From contig JH153071.1 in assembly GCA_000226015.1 (NCBI GenBank), positions 5,261 through 44,459 of the forward strand: a stretch of 39,199 nucleotides of DNA. Reading direction: 5' to 3'. The first letter of the stretch is position 1. Each line of letters starts with the position of its first letter. Shown piece by piece: positions 22,728 to 35,100 of the stretch. This DNA comes from Mnemiopsis leidyi (Eukaryota > Ctenophora > Tentaculata > Lobata > Bolinopsidae). Under the pieces are notes generated by a model. The model saw only the letters and a list, made by a program, of their open reading frames with translations, did not search any database and was not told the DNA's origin. The position numbers and the translations under genes are program-made.

Positions 22728-25700
22728 TCAAAGCTTTAAAGGTGCATTACTGCCCCACGCTGGTCTTACTGCCCCGTTCTCTGGTACAGTCCTTATCGTT
22801 ATAAACTCATTGCAACATTCGTCTACTTTGTACAGCTCCCTCAGCTCCTGTATAGCACGCTCCTCTATTTGGATCACCTCCAGCGGTCTCGAAAATGATT
22901 TCGGAAGGACATTTTTCGAAGATGCCTGTTCTGCCTCCATGATCGACCGCAAACAGTGCACTTGTCTGTCCGGCATAAAATTGAACGTCTCTGATTTCTC
23001 TTTTGGTTTTTCTTTGAGTGGAGATGCGGGGTTTGATGTTTGAGGAATTTTACCCAAAGGGGAATGTTTTTGTTTGGAGCTTGTACCAGAATTCTCCGTT
23101 GACATTATGTCTCGGAGTGAAACAGCGGGCATGCCCCCCCATATTTCCCCAGGGTGTACCCGAAGTTCTAGTACCACCTTCGTTTTTGGCTAAGTTTTGT
23201 GTCACAATATTTTGAGCTGATAACCTAGATTGGGCCTTTTTCGATTCCTTTGTCTTCTGGTTTAACTTCTTTTGGCGTTCTTCCTCTTCGATTATCTCAC
23301 TGAGAGATCTGTTGAGCGATACAGCGCCAGTAGTAGGCGTTCCCCACGACTTTGTCGTGATGCTGTTTTCATGGGAAGAAGTTGGAACAACTGCGGAGGA
23401 GGATTGAGCGGTTAGAGCATCGGGACCACTAACTACTTGTTTATTGTAAACCGGCGGAGCAGCCCCTACTTTCAGTTTTCTGTTTTTCTGTTTCTTGTTA
23501 ATGTTAACTTCAACGATTGCGCTTTCAAGAGAAACATCTTCCGTTTTATCTTCAGGCAAGGTCAGTGAACCCCCAGACGAGCTAGATGGCAATACGTCAT
23601 AAGAAACAGCAGAAGTTTCGGTAGACTGTTCTGGAACAGAACTTACCGTTACGTCATCTTCCTCGCTGAAATATTCATCTAATTCGTCAGGCAAACCTTT
23701 TATTGGAGTCTTAACAACCACGGCCTTCTCCTCTACCGCAGTAGTAAAATCAGCAATGTATTTCAAATATTCCATCACACTATAATCCAAGTTTGGAGAT
23801 CTAGTGAGATGAAACAGAACTACTTCCTTGTATATAATGTCGAGTTGCTCCAGCAGTTCTTCCTCCAGGTGATCCAAGAGGCGATGCTCCAGGTAGAAGG
23901 GAAGGTTCATGGCCACGATGTGCAGGCAAACTGCACGCAGGTTGTGCGAGTTGTAGTCGTTAGCCGTACGCAGCACGTGGATCAAGTTCTCCTCAGTGAG
24001 AAACGCCACAAGTGAGACCTCACAGAACGATTTCAATCGGCTCACCAAGTACTGATCAGATAGTTTGAGCAGTAATTTCAAACTTTCGAAAGTGTAATTA
24101 GAGGGGAAAGTGTCTGTGTAAACGTAGTAGATAAAGTCGCTGAGAGTTCTCTTGTTTGCATCCACCGGGATTTCTTGGTTCAAGCTAACTGCTCCCCACC
24201 TAGAATTAACCAGGAAGTGAGTCATGAAGTACTCGACTCGGGCAGCTAGGACAACTCGGTGACACTTAAACTTCTCGCCTTCCTCCGAAACTAATACCAC
24301 GTCAGACAGCTCCTCGATAGCATTTCGGTCTATCTTGACGCACCTGTTGACGTCGATCATGCCATTACAGAGAAGCGGATGTTTAGTCTGCCGTTTTGCT
24401 GTGGGCGGCAAGTTGATCATGTAAATTGTTTCCAGCATGGACGTCACACTTTCGTCCGTTTCAGAGAGCTCTATGTAAGATTGTTCGGATTCCTCTGCGT
24501 TTTGAACAAGGTTGGACAACTTTTCTGATGCGTTAGCTAGAAGAGCTTTGTGAGCAGACACTTTTCGGCCGGACTGACAGTATACCGTAATGTCAGTTTC
24601 GTAGATATCGTCGTTATCAAATAGAGCGGAGATTTCAGACGTGAAAGTGGAAGATTCAACGCTCGGCAAAAAATCCAAGGTAGAAATGCGGTCCTGGACG
24701 ATGCAAGCGTTCACATAACCAGTTCCATTACAAACTATCTTCGTGCCGTTGTGAAGGCCAGCCTTCTTCAGAAGTTTGATCGGACGCAACATTTTTAGAG
24801 ACTCTTTCTTTCTGTTGGAAGCAGACGACCAGGTCTTGTGGGAGTGGTCCCTCCGGATCTCTTTTTCTGATTTCAAGGTAGGATAGGGATCGCAACTAAA
24901 CACTTCGCCGTTAGTGGTCAGCAAAAGGAGAGAGTTGCTACCCAGGGCAACATCAGACACCAGGAACTTTTCGTTGTAAACGTCCCAATGATAAAGTAAG
25001 ACGTTTTTAAACATGTCAGGAATGCAGCAGAACACCAGACCGTTTGTATCCAAGATGGTTATGAGGAGTGGTTTTGACTTTTTGTTGGTGTTTTCCGTGG
25101 TGGCTTGTCGCGCTAGACTTCCACCGGTCACTCGGATTTTCTTTGTTTTGACGGAGGAATAAGAGTGTCCTTGCCTGATATTTAAACTCATAACCTGGTC
25201 GGATCTATTTAACGTCGCTACCTTCTTGATGTCATACTGGTTGCAGACAAATATGGACCCATTCTCAAAGCCGACAACAGTAGCAGCAGCACTGGTATGC
25301 ACGTGTGCGATCTTCCCTAGATTATCACCAGGTTTGTGTCGCAATCGAGTAACAGTTCTCGGGACAATCTGATACTCTTCCTCCGAGTACATGTGTCCGA
25401 TCTGGCCCCCGTTAAACCCGAAAGTGTAAATCTGATCGGCTGCGACCAAGATGCTGTGATATTTCGCTGCTTTGACCGTGAGAATCTTTTCAAAAGTAAA
25501 CGTAGCTTTGATAACTTGAGGTTTCAGTAGGTTTTTTTGTTCGGGGTGTCCGAGAACCATGTTGGTGTTGATTCCCCAACTGTAAACTTTACCATCAGCT
25601 GACAAAGCCAGTGAATGGTCGTTAGAACAGGAAATCTTGACGATGTTCTTAAGGCCTGGAATCAAGGTTGGTTCAAGATGCGTGCTCTCTGAACCTAAAC

Positions 25701-26543
25701 CTAATCTTCCGCCCTTACCGTACCCACAGGAATAAACATTGCCGTTCTTATCCAAAAACAAAGTGTGATACTTCCCAAAGTTAACATTGCAGATGGACGA
25801 TGTAAACTTATCTCGACTGAACCGCTTCACTTTCTCTGGAACCTTCAAGTTTCCGTCATGGTTGTGTCCAAGATTGTAATTACAGTTCGTACCCCACGTC
25901 AGTACGTTTAGATTCTTACTCTCAGGGACAAAACCGTTCTTAAACTGGTTCCACACAGCCAGATCGAGAGGAGTAAACCCGTCCACGGCTGGGGTCGAGA
26001 GTGAGGCCCCCTGCTGCAACAACTTCACTGCACAGTGAATGTTCCCGTAAGATATAGCGTCGTGAAGGGCAGTGTAGCCTGACTCTAAATCTTGGTGTTC
26101 CAAGTGGGATGTGCTGACTTGAGCTAGGCTTATTAGTTGTAGAATGTCAGTGAGTAGAGCTGCTTTTCCTTCTTTGCATATCTGGTGCAATATGGTGAAC
26201 CCTGCAATACAATTCGAATACAGACTAGATTATTAAGTTCATGATGATAAATCATGAAGGGTCTTACTATTAAGCTCAGAAGGTGTTTGAATAGAATCTA
26301 ATCTATGTAAAAATCCCCATCTCCGCCCTATAAGTATACCGAACTAAGAAATCACAAACCCGAGGAATTGTCTTGGAATATTTCTGTAAAAACGCGCGGA
26401 TTTCCAAGCAAATATTTAGCTTGGTCAGCAGTCAAAACGGCTAGATTCTCTGTAGCTTGTGTCGAACATTCTGGCACGATCTTGCTTGCTCTGTGCTCAC
26501 TTTCCGACAAACTCCGCGAGGAGGTCTTCTTCCTACGTCCCAT
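22728..26543 (-). CDS. IBTK: Inhibitor of Bruton tyrosine kinase homologue (frame break)
   Basis: Large scaffold with ankyrin, RCC1 and BTB domains; in vertebrates it binds BTK and acts as a CUL3 adaptor (family knowledge). Two exons on minus: 26543-26360 (61 codons plus one base) and 26201-22728. Ankyrin repeats lie at about residues 67-150 (SGYTALHDAISYGN, DGFTPLDLAVW), RCC1 repeats at about 160-330 (WGTNCNYNLGH, CGYGKGGRLGLG), BTB1 near 592-665 and BTB2 near 691-790 (DVVLVSEEGEKFKCHRVVLAAR). The C-terminus has the IBTK signature 'P-L-x-x-I-Q-I-E-E-x-A-I-Q-x-L'. The frame is broken near residue 1084 at a run of seven G (23134-23140): frame one stops at 23050, and the next frame (MPAVSLRDIM) carries the conserved end to 22728. 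With six G the protein would be 1218 aa (human about 1350). I infer a homopolymer error or a polymorphism. The start is the first ATG; an acceptor-like CAG lies 7 nt upstream. Confidence 0.95.
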
Positions 26544-26565
26544 GGCAACCCTGTATAGCAAGGTA
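26544..26565 (-). other. Acceptor-like site 7 nt before IBTK start
   Basis: On minus, CATACCTTGCTATACAG ends at 26552-26551, followed by GGTTGCC and the ATG. No pyrimidine run longer than four bases, but the AG is well placed. Confidence 0.4.
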
Positions 26566-27371
26566 TGTACGGAAACATCTGGAACATTTTACTACTTTAT
26601 AATCTTCCTTGGGTTCATGGCACCGGCGTTTAATTCCACACTGTTTTCTACATGTACGTGCGTGTATTCCGTTCATAGAGAATTTGAATAATAGTGGAAC
26701 TGTTTTCCTTTTGCCGAGTAAATGTCGCTGCGCCTTACAAACAATACGATATTTTGGGGGACCGATCCTAAACTGGCGCTGATGGTGTTACGTTGATCGT
26801 TGTTAAAAACTTGTCTTACCGGTGTACGCGGTGATGTGGCTACATCTTCGTTTTAGCTAACTTTCAGACATAACATCTCCGACTGCAGGGGCTCTTATAA
26901 CATGATGTTGCTACAAAAGGTTAAATGTTATGTTGACCCCTGTTCAACTGTCAATTGGGATGAAAAATGATGTTGGAAAAGTATACCAAATTTAAAACTT
27001 CAGTATACAGCAGGCATGATTTGGATTAACAGAAGATATATTATGATTATAAAGATAAAAAACGTGTGTAATAACAAATAAAGTCTATTTAACATTTAAC
27101 AAGTTACGTAAAAAAGGAGAATGTCTCAAAATGAAGATCGAAAAGAAGAAATTGTCCCATCTTCAGTCAATCATTGCGAAATTATCAGTTTCATTTAAAA
27201 TAAAGTGAAATAATATGAAAAACAGTTTTAATAGGTGATCATTTCTTAAATTGAAGGCTAGTTTACTGTAAATCATTGGCCAAAAATGGGAACGAAAATC
27301 GAATCGCACGACAAATCGAAAGTTACAAAACATCGGAAAACATAAAATCTCAAATCCTACAAATAAATTAG
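26566..27371. other. IBTK-PTPMT1 spacer, no gene seen
   Basis: AT-rich DNA between the PTPMT1 stop and the IBTK start. It presumably carries the PTPMT1 3' UTR and, if IBTK has its own promoter, that promoter. A minus-strand AATAAA (TTTATT on +) was not found directly after the PTPMT1 stop. Confidence 0.5.
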
Positions 27372-28546
27372 CTACGATTCCTCCCTTTGCTCAGAATGAC
27401 CGTTCTGGGATTCTGGCTGGGACAGAGTTAAAGCAAAGTCGTGCAAGGTTTGCAGCTGCAGTTCTGTGTACTTCACATGAGGACGTTTTTCTGTCACGAA
27501 CTGTACGGCTTCTTCCACATTCTTCTCGTATCTTAAATGGTGGTTAACTATTTAGGGAATTTATTTGATTTATCATCAATATCATTTGGGTTGTCTGAAG
27601 CTTAAACGGCCAGGACATCATTGCCAAATGTCTTAATTGAAAAAGTGAAATTTAGCGTTGAAGAATCTTACTTTTGCATGACGTAAGCAGTGACCATTGT
27701 GGCACTTCTACTTCTACCAGCTTTGCAGTGAACATAGGTCTTTTGTCCTACTTCAGCTTTAGCTTTTATTAGTTCTATACCCTGTAAAAATCAAAATATC
27801 AGTCAGATTATCTACCTGTAGACTTTGCAGCATTTAAGACGAGACCTAGCTAACTATTACCGAAAGCAATCTGGCAAATAGTAAAACTTTAGAGTGTACA
27901 AATTGACAGTTAAAAAATGAGGAAAAAGTACCATTTACCTCCCACATTTGGGCGACAGTGGGAGTCGATATAAAATCTGGAATATCGATCTTAAAGTGTT
28001 CCACTCCCAGCTCCCGCCATTCTTCTGTTGGTGTGGTTATGTACTGCCGCTCAAACCTACCGTTTGCAAAATATATAAATCAGGAAACCCATTCTATAGT
28101 ATGCGAGAGGAATTCGAAAGACGTCACAGCTGAAATAGTGCTAAAAGATGGTTTTGAATAGAAGTTAGTTTGATCATCAAACTTACGGCATGTTTAAGGA
28201 AATGATAGCGCCGACATTTTCTTCTTGGACAAGTTTCTCCTTGAGGAAGGAGAAAGGTAGAGCACCCAGTATAACGTGGCTGTCTATGTAGTTGTACCTG
28301 GACAAATAGTTCGTGTTATCTTCTCAGAAATGTGAGTTAGTTCATCAAGAATTTGTTGGAAAAAGTTAAAATATGGAATGAAAATTGAAAGAAAGAGTAT
28401 TTAATGCACGATTGAAGACAAATATACCGTATACGTATTTCAAATACGCACCAATTTCTGCTAGTCAGAGCCCAGGCCCCAACATTGTATGTTAGAGTAG
28501 TGTAAAGTAGCGTTCTGGACGCAGCATCGCTTAACATAGACCACAT
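27372..28546 (-). CDS. PTPMT1: Mitochondrial phosphatidylglycerophosphate phosphatase
   Basis: Dual-specificity-type phosphatase of the inner mitochondrial membrane that converts phosphatidylglycerophosphate to phosphatidylglycerol for cardiolipin synthesis (family knowledge). Five exons on minus: 28546-28452, 28297-28187, 28056-27939, 27781-27672 and 27531-27372, all GT-AG and in phase, 197 aa (human 201). The active-site loop is HCKAGRSRSAT, with the nucleophile Cys127 and Arg133 of the C-x5-R motif. Other family marks are the N-terminal hydrophobic RTLLYTTLTYNVGAW, NYIDSHVILGALP, QEENVGAIISLN and the tail EKNVEEAV. An acceptor-like TGCAG lies 9 nt before the ATG. Gap to the IBTK start is 828 bp, on the same strand. 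Confidence 0.97.
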
Positions 28547-28570
28547 CTTCAATTTCTGCAGTTAGCGATG
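28547..28570 (-). other. Acceptor-like site 9 nt before PTPMT1 start
   Basis: On minus, GTCATCGCTAACTGCAG ends at 28557-28556, followed by AAATTGAAG and the ATG. GCTAAC resembles a branch point but lies very close to the AG. Confidence 0.4.
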
Positions 28571-29066
28571 ACTCTTCCACATTTCTTGGAGATTTTTCGG
28601 CTTTTTAAATACGATTTTAATGTCGTCACATTCTACAGAAAACAGTTTTGTTAATAAGACGAATAAAATCCCTGGACCCTGCTTTAAATCGTAATTCGTC
28701 TTTCATATCAATTATACAAGTTAACATGTTTGGTTACGTTCCTGAATATGATGCGTAGAAAAGTAATAAAAAATAGTTTAAGAGAGTTCAAATATCTATA
28801 ATACAGAAATTACCATATATCATGATAACAGCAAGCAATTACATTAACAATAGAAGGAAATTAAACAAATATACAAAAATCCAAGTCGTGGTTTCCAGCA
28901 CCTAAACGCCTCCGCTTCTGGCTGCACAAAACTTCTAATTCGTCTTCACAGTTAATCTACCCTCCTATTCCCCCTCTGATTTTCACGTTTTACAATTGAG
29001 CAGTTGTTATCGACATCAATGGCTCTTGTCACAGATTTCACTTTTCAGAACGAAAATGTTGTTATC
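28571..29066. other. GID8-PTPMT1 spacer, no gene seen
   Basis: AT-rich spacer following the GID8 stop codon on minus. I see no exon, RNA gene or repeat in it. Confidence 0.5.
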
Positions 29067-31555
29067 TCACGTTGAGTTACTGATTATCCCAGATGATATG
29101 TCTTCTATTTTGGGATAGGACACCTAAAAATGCCAGCATTAACAATTTATTGTTTTATTCATTTTTGTATTAGTCTAGAGACGATTCACGACTTACTATA
29201 ATGTATTTTTTCCTAGGTGAAGAAGTGGCAACTTGCACGTTTAGTTCGAATAATCATCAATTTTACTTTAATTTTAGTGATACATTGTTGTAATCCCAAC
29301 AAAAAGGACAGATGTACACTGGATCACCAGATATAACACGTATAGGTATAACACGTACTAAGATTTTAGTGACTTAAGCAGTTCCAGAGACTTTAAACTT
29401 TTCATTTTTCGATTTGATCATTGTGAGTGGAGGAATGAAAAAAGTTTAGGTGGATTTTCACGAATTTCTTCTACATTTTTATGAAATAGAAAAAGGGCAT
29501 ATCTACTTGATGATAACTGTGCCTTTTTCGGTATAAACTTAACCGAAAACATTAAAGATCATGGCCATCATGTGAGGCATAATTAATTCTCTGTATTGAA
29601 TAAAATTCCAGTTGACGACAATGTCACGTGACAGAGAAAAAAGTGTAAACATTACCGGTTCTCACCTTCTGCTGGGTGAGCATGTCTTGTGACCAGTGTA
29701 GGATTTTCAGCAGGGTGTGTAAGTTTGTTGTTGTCTGCTGATTCTGTGACTCTAAAACTGCTGAATTCAGCTCGCCAGCTACCTGAATTGTGAACGTGTT
29801 TTATTGTAATCCACACTAATTAATTTACACTAATTATTAAATATGACATTATCATTTGATTTTTTACTTTGTATCAGAAGCTGTTGGATCAAACATAAAG
29901 TGATAAATGACAATCGTCCAAAGGAAACGCCAAAACATTGAACAGTTAAAAAGTAAAAACTTTGTGTTTTTGGGAAGGTTTGAGAAGGTCGCCAAAGGGG
30001 CAGTTTTCTGGATCTGAGAAAGCAAACAGAGACATGGTTTTCTCAAGCTCTGCTAAAACTTCGGGGTGATCCTCGCCATGAGGTGCTAGCTCCGTCTGTG
30101 CGAACATCAGCGCTTCTTCAATATTCTCTGTGGATGTGATAACCTTGTAGTGTCATAAATTAGACAAGAAAGTTATCAGCTTTGGCTTTGAAGGTTGATG
30201 TACAATGTAGGATCAAGATTCAAACATTTAACTTGGCATTGCAGAAACATATCACTTATCACGACACAATGTCAACATAACAAAACGTGATCACGAAAAA
30301 ACAAACTTGATCTTATCAGTTCGATCAACTTTTGCTGTTGAAGGTGGAAGTAGAGTGTGGGTTTCATGTCCAGCAGTTCCGGATCAAAGTCGTTGATCAT
30401 CTGTGTGACGAGGTCTATGTTTCCCTGGTCCATTGCTTCACGGATCTTGATACGGTCTGACATGCTCTCCAAGTTTATCGGACTTTGTACACCAGCTTCC
30501 TCCCTGTGGGTTAAGACTTTGTGTAGAGTTAATCCTCAACAGCATGTAAGTCAACGATTCTATCACTGTGTTGGCACACACACTGGTATACACTGGTATA
30601 GCGAACGGCGACCTAGGAATTTGCACGCTCTGTGGCAACATGCACTGAACAGCGACATACTTTAGCGACTCCTTCACTCATATAATCCCACCGTCGCACT
30701 AACAGTTTGAAAATAAAAGTCCAAATAGAATCAACCACTTGAAGGGATTAAAATTTTTGAAACTTCATAAAAGGAATTGACAAAAATTTGCACAAATCGT
30801 GCAATTTTCTAACTTTTATCCTCATTGATAGTTTAGTTTTCTAACTGTAGGATCTGTTAATGTGCCTACACTGAGACGGGGAAACATAATTCCATCGCGC
30901 TGTTTGATATCCGGTTATGACTACGTTAGTGCCGCCATCGCTTCTTCCAGAAACAATAGTGATTGTAGGAGTAGTTGCAATGATAACGTAATGCGATGAA
31001 ATGACCACGTTGGTTATATATTTATAGTTATTACTAAGGGATCACATCATTGAAATCTGGCATCTCAAATCGCTCAATCAGGACACAGGATCACATCCCT
31101 ATAGGTAGTATCGCACCTCTCGTGTCAATCAAGTTACAAGTAAGAGGGTCACTTCCCTTTAGGTCTTATCCCGTTGGTCTCATCCCACATCCCACCGCAT
31201 CTCATGTCGCAGACTTAGAATGGATGAATTTATAGAGAGTAAAGAGCGGATCACATGTCGCCGCTATGTGCGTTACCTACACAGTGTGGCGACACCTACT
31301 GAGTAGTGAATTGGCGAAATATCGCTGTTCAGTGTATGTCGCCACACAGTGCTATACCCAAGTGAACACAAAAAGTGGAATATTCATTTCGAGAAAAATG
31401 ATGTGAAAAATTTAGACCAACATGAAAACTTGAGCAGCATCTTTGTATCCTTCGGTAACGAGATAATCCATGACAAGTGTGTTCATATCACCACGGGAAA
31501 GGGGAAGACTCTCTAAGCGTGACATCCACAATGCAGACGTACTACTTTCATCCAT
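29067..31555 (-). CDS. GID8: GID/CTLH E3 ligase subunit GID8
   Basis: Scaffold subunit of the GID/CTLH ubiquitin ligase (Twa1 in mammals). Five exons on minus: 31555-31422, 30503-30307, 30127-29961, 29782-29666 and 29123-29067, GT-AG and in phase, 223 aa (human 228). LisH lies at about residues 21-53 (RGDMNTLVMDYLVTEGYKDAA), CTLH at about 59-116 (DRIKIREAMDQGNIDLV, YFHLQQQKLIELIRSKNIEEAL) and CRA at about 113-208 (ALMFAQTELAPHGE, PFGDLLKPSQKHKVAGELNSAVL). The last exon encodes only VSYPKIEDISSGIISNST, matching the vertebrate VKYPKMTDLSKG end. Exon 3 uses a weak donor (GTTTTT). A CTAG acceptor-like site lies 2 nt before the ATG. A MITE-like element occupies most of intron 1, and a GTCACGTGAC palindrome lies in the last intron (29623-29632). 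Confidence 0.97.
30623..31352. mobile_element. MITE-like element with inverted ends
   Basis: Within GID8 intron 1, the sequence at 30631-30655 (TGTGGCAACATGCACTGAAC and onward) matches the reverse complement of 31322-31346 at 23 of 25 positions. Weaker similarity runs some 25 bp further inward. No coding capacity is visible between them. The size, about 730 bp, and structure fit a non-autonomous DNA transposon. A target duplication is not evident. A further inverted pair (31280-31294 against 31337-31351, 14 of 15) lies at the right end. Confidence 0.45.
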
Positions 31556-31580
31556 GTCTAGCAATAAGGTAGCAGTTAGT
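31556..31580 (-). other. Acceptor-like site abutting GID8 start
   Basis: On minus, AACTAACTGCTACCTTATTGC then TAG: a branch-point-like CTAAC, then the AG at 31559-31558, then AC and the ATG. The join CTAG-AC-ATG is identical to that at ACAT2. Confidence 0.55.
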
Positions 31581-32195
31581 TGAAACTTAACAAACAATTT
31601 GACACTTTCGTTTATTTGCTCATTTGATCACTATGACGTGTACCGTGTAACATTGTAGGTATTTACTGCCATTCGTACACAAATCTTGGGATTGAAGTAG
31701 ATTTTTAATCGTATCTTGGTTAATGATGATGCACTTTTATATCTCCAGCAATCGAAATACATGTAAGCAAAGAAAAATCTGTGCCAGGCCAGTACTGAAG
31801 TCGAATAAAATGAGTCCAACTGAATGCTAAGCTGCAAATAAAATAAATGATAAATGATTAAATGATCTGGGCAGAGAAAGATTAAGAGCCTTTTTGATTT
31901 AGTCAGACAGTTTTCAAATACCGATTTTGGGCAAACCAATCGTCCGGTAATGAAATTAAATAGTAAAGGTTCTTTAAATCTATTTCTCGGCTATACAAGA
32001 TCGAATACAGCAAAGAAAGATTCAAATTTATCAAAAGTGCAAAATGTTGAAAAGATAAAGAAATTTATATTAAATGTTATTCTGCATCGGCCTGAATTGA
32101 TGTATATAAAATCATTCTCAAATATTAAAACACTATACATTTTCATGTTCCTGACCCAAAATAAAAATTGTTGCTGGATTCAGATTCAAGCGTTT
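31581..32195. other. Zinc-finger gene to GID8 spacer, no gene seen
   Basis: AT-rich sequence after the zinc-finger gene's stop. Open frames here are AT-rich and show no recognisable domains. The part next to 32195 is presumably the 3' UTR of the zinc-finger gene. Confidence 0.5.
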
Positions 32196-35100
32196 TCATC
32201 TGCTATAGTGGTCATTTCGCTGTCGTTTTTGGCGGTCATTATAGCCAAAGGAGTCATGAGCTGGATAAGGGTCCCTCTTTCCATGGCCACTAAAATCACC
32301 CTGGTTATAAGAGTAGTTACCTTTCTGGAAGTTGTTCCTCCCGTCTGACTCAGGTAATTTATTATTGCCATGAAAGTCATTCATTCCACCCGGGCCATGG
32401 TTATGGCTTCGATTATTGTCACCATAATTATGGTTTCCATGCTGGCTATTGTTTCCATATTGGTCATTGTTATTAGGATTACCTCCCCAACTATTATTTC
32501 TAAAGCCCTTTTGATAGTTAGAACCATGACCACCTTGGTTTCCAAAGTTGTCAGACTGGCGATTTTCACGTCCAAATCCTTGGTTGTTTCCTTGGTTGCT
32601 TCCTAAGTTGTGACCATAAAACTGGTTGCTATCCCCCTGGGAGTTCTGTTGTTGCTGGTAAGTTCCACTTTGAGGTTGAGGGAATCTTTTTGTATTATGG
32701 TGCTGGTTATTAGACCGTAGATTCTGTGCTGCCTCATTAATCTTAGCAGAACATGCCTGACTAATGGGTGTAATGTTTGTGACACGTGCTAATGCTGAAG
32801 AGAGATTTGTGTTTCGTATCGATCCAACATCAATGTCAAAGTTGAGGGCATACGTCTGATTAGAAGAACCCTGATGTCCTTGAGAAAAGTGCTGGTTGAC
32901 AGATTTCTGGAAGTCTTTGTTTCCAGGATTAGAGTATTCTGTGTTAGGTCTAGAAATGTTGGAAAGGTCATTCCGTCCACTATTGCTGTTGAAGGAATTA
33001 TTGGCAGCATTGTTTTGGCCACTATTTCTGCCAGTACTTTGGTTTTTATCAGCACTATTGTTCATTTGTGAGTTGTTAACCCTCCTGCTAGTGAAATCAT
33101 TGTTTCTTCCACCATGATTACCTTGAACAACTGGATTGTTTCTTCCACCATGATTACTTTGAACAACTGGATTATTTCTTCCACCATGATTACTTTGAAC
33201 AACTGGATTGTTTCTTCCACCATGATTACCTTGAACAACTGGATTGTTTCTTCCACCATGATGACTTTGAACAACTGGATTGTTTCTTCCACCATAACTA
33301 CTTTGAACAACTGGATTGTTTCTTCCACCATGATTTCCTTGGACAACTGGATGGTTTCTCCCACCACTGTTGTCCTCGCCAACAATGTTTTTTCTCTCAG
33401 CGTTGGGACCCCTGGCTCCAAAGTTGCCAGTGCCTCCTTCACCACTATTTCTTATAGTGTTATTGTTGTTCTTCCAGGCAGAGTTATTTCGACCTTGGCT
33501 AACATCCCTATCATTTTGACAGAACTGATTATTTTTGCTGTTGCCTCTTGGCTGGTTTCTTGCATCCTTTCTATCAAGAGGCCTGCTTTGACTTTGCTGA
33601 TTTGTATGATTGCCCTGATTGCTTTGTGTTATCATCTGATTTAGGTGGTTAGAAGCATTGTCTGAAAACCTTCCTCCATGCAGTTTTGTTCTTTTGTCAG
33701 AAGGCCTAGAACTTTGATGAACATTTTTGACTCCCACTATATTGTTATAAGTTCTTCTGGTATCACAATTGTTTCTCTTTGGGTTTTCAATGTGTCCAGA
33801 AGATTTGTTGGAAGGATTTTTTGATTCACTATTACATATCATTCCTTTGATTTCCTTTTGGATATTCTCAGCTAAAATCTTTTTCTTCTCAAGGTTCATA
33901 TTTTCACCTGACCTTCTTCGTTTTCTTTCTTCTTCTGTTTTACTTGATTTGGGAGTTTCCTCTTCTGATGAAAATTTTCGTTTGTTTTTAGGAGCAGCTT
34001 CTTTTCCTGGATTAGCCTTGGCAACAGGTACAAATTCACCCAAATCAGCGTCTACCAATGATTTTCTGAGCCCATCAATGTCAATATTTTTTATGGCATT
34101 GGCTGCACCAGGAGTCTTGAAAATTGGTTTTTCAGGAGAAGCATCAGGCATAGGCTTACATAGATCGAAAATATTTCGAGCTGGACCAACTTGACTAGTG
34201 ACATTACCACTTTTTGAAGGAACTTTCACAGGTGCAGATTTTCCTTCAAATGACTGAGAATCAGGATGAGCTTCAATAGTGAGCTCTTCTTTGCTATTTG
34301 GAGAAGTTGATGATGGACTTGAATCTAACCGTACATCTTGCAGTGGACTATCTGGCATCTTTTGCTCAACAGACTTTTGAGGTTCAACTATAGATTTCTT
34401 GTCATCTATAGATGCATTTCGAGTTGAAGGGGAGGTTCTGATTCCTGGGTTTTTCTTTCCACTCTTCCATTCACAAATGGCCATTTTAATATCAAATGCC
34501 TCAGTGTTACTGAACATAATGATCATGGGCAACGGAAGTTGTTCAACTTTAACACCTGAAAATTTATGATATTTAAATGATTTTACCCAGTAGACACTAC
34601 CCCAGCAGATAATATCAATCTTTCAAAATGTCAAAATCGTAATGCAAGGACATAAGAATAAAATTATTGAGGCCTACCCCTATTAAGCATACCTTATCAA
34701 TGTTACGGTTGGTAAGCTTACATATTTCGACCAAGTACAGTAATTATGCAGTATACAGTATGGCCAATGCACTTATTTAGGTAGGATTCAACTGACCAAT
34801 GTTTGCTGAAGGCAAACTAAAAAATTAACCAGAGCTAGAGTGAATGCGTACAGAATTAACAAAAATTCAATCTTAATTTTCTGGCATTTAAGATTTTTCG
34901 TTTTAAAACTAGAACTACAGGTTTGCTAGTCATTAATACAACGTCTTTACATACCTAATAGTTTGGCTCTGATTTCTCTTGAAGCAGGTGGTTCACTCTC
35001 AACTTCCTCTTTTTCTAAAGGCACACAAGCTTGGTTGATTATCTTGTTCAACGCATCATAACCATCCTTCCTTGAACGATGCTGGAGATACTCTTCTACC

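Noticed and set aside
26543-26561. Longer IBTK start six codons upstream
   Set aside because: The upstream codon is TTG, not ATG, and an acceptor-like AG lies between it and the ATG.
33114-33365. Regular 36-bp repeats as a CRISPR array
   Set aside because: There are no spacers; units abut directly and encode a protein repeat in an intron-containing gene.
33062-33644. Long open frames on + and in another minus frame across the 36-bp array
   Set aside because: The repeat unit is a multiple of three, which keeps extra frames open; the correct frame continues the zinc-finger protein.
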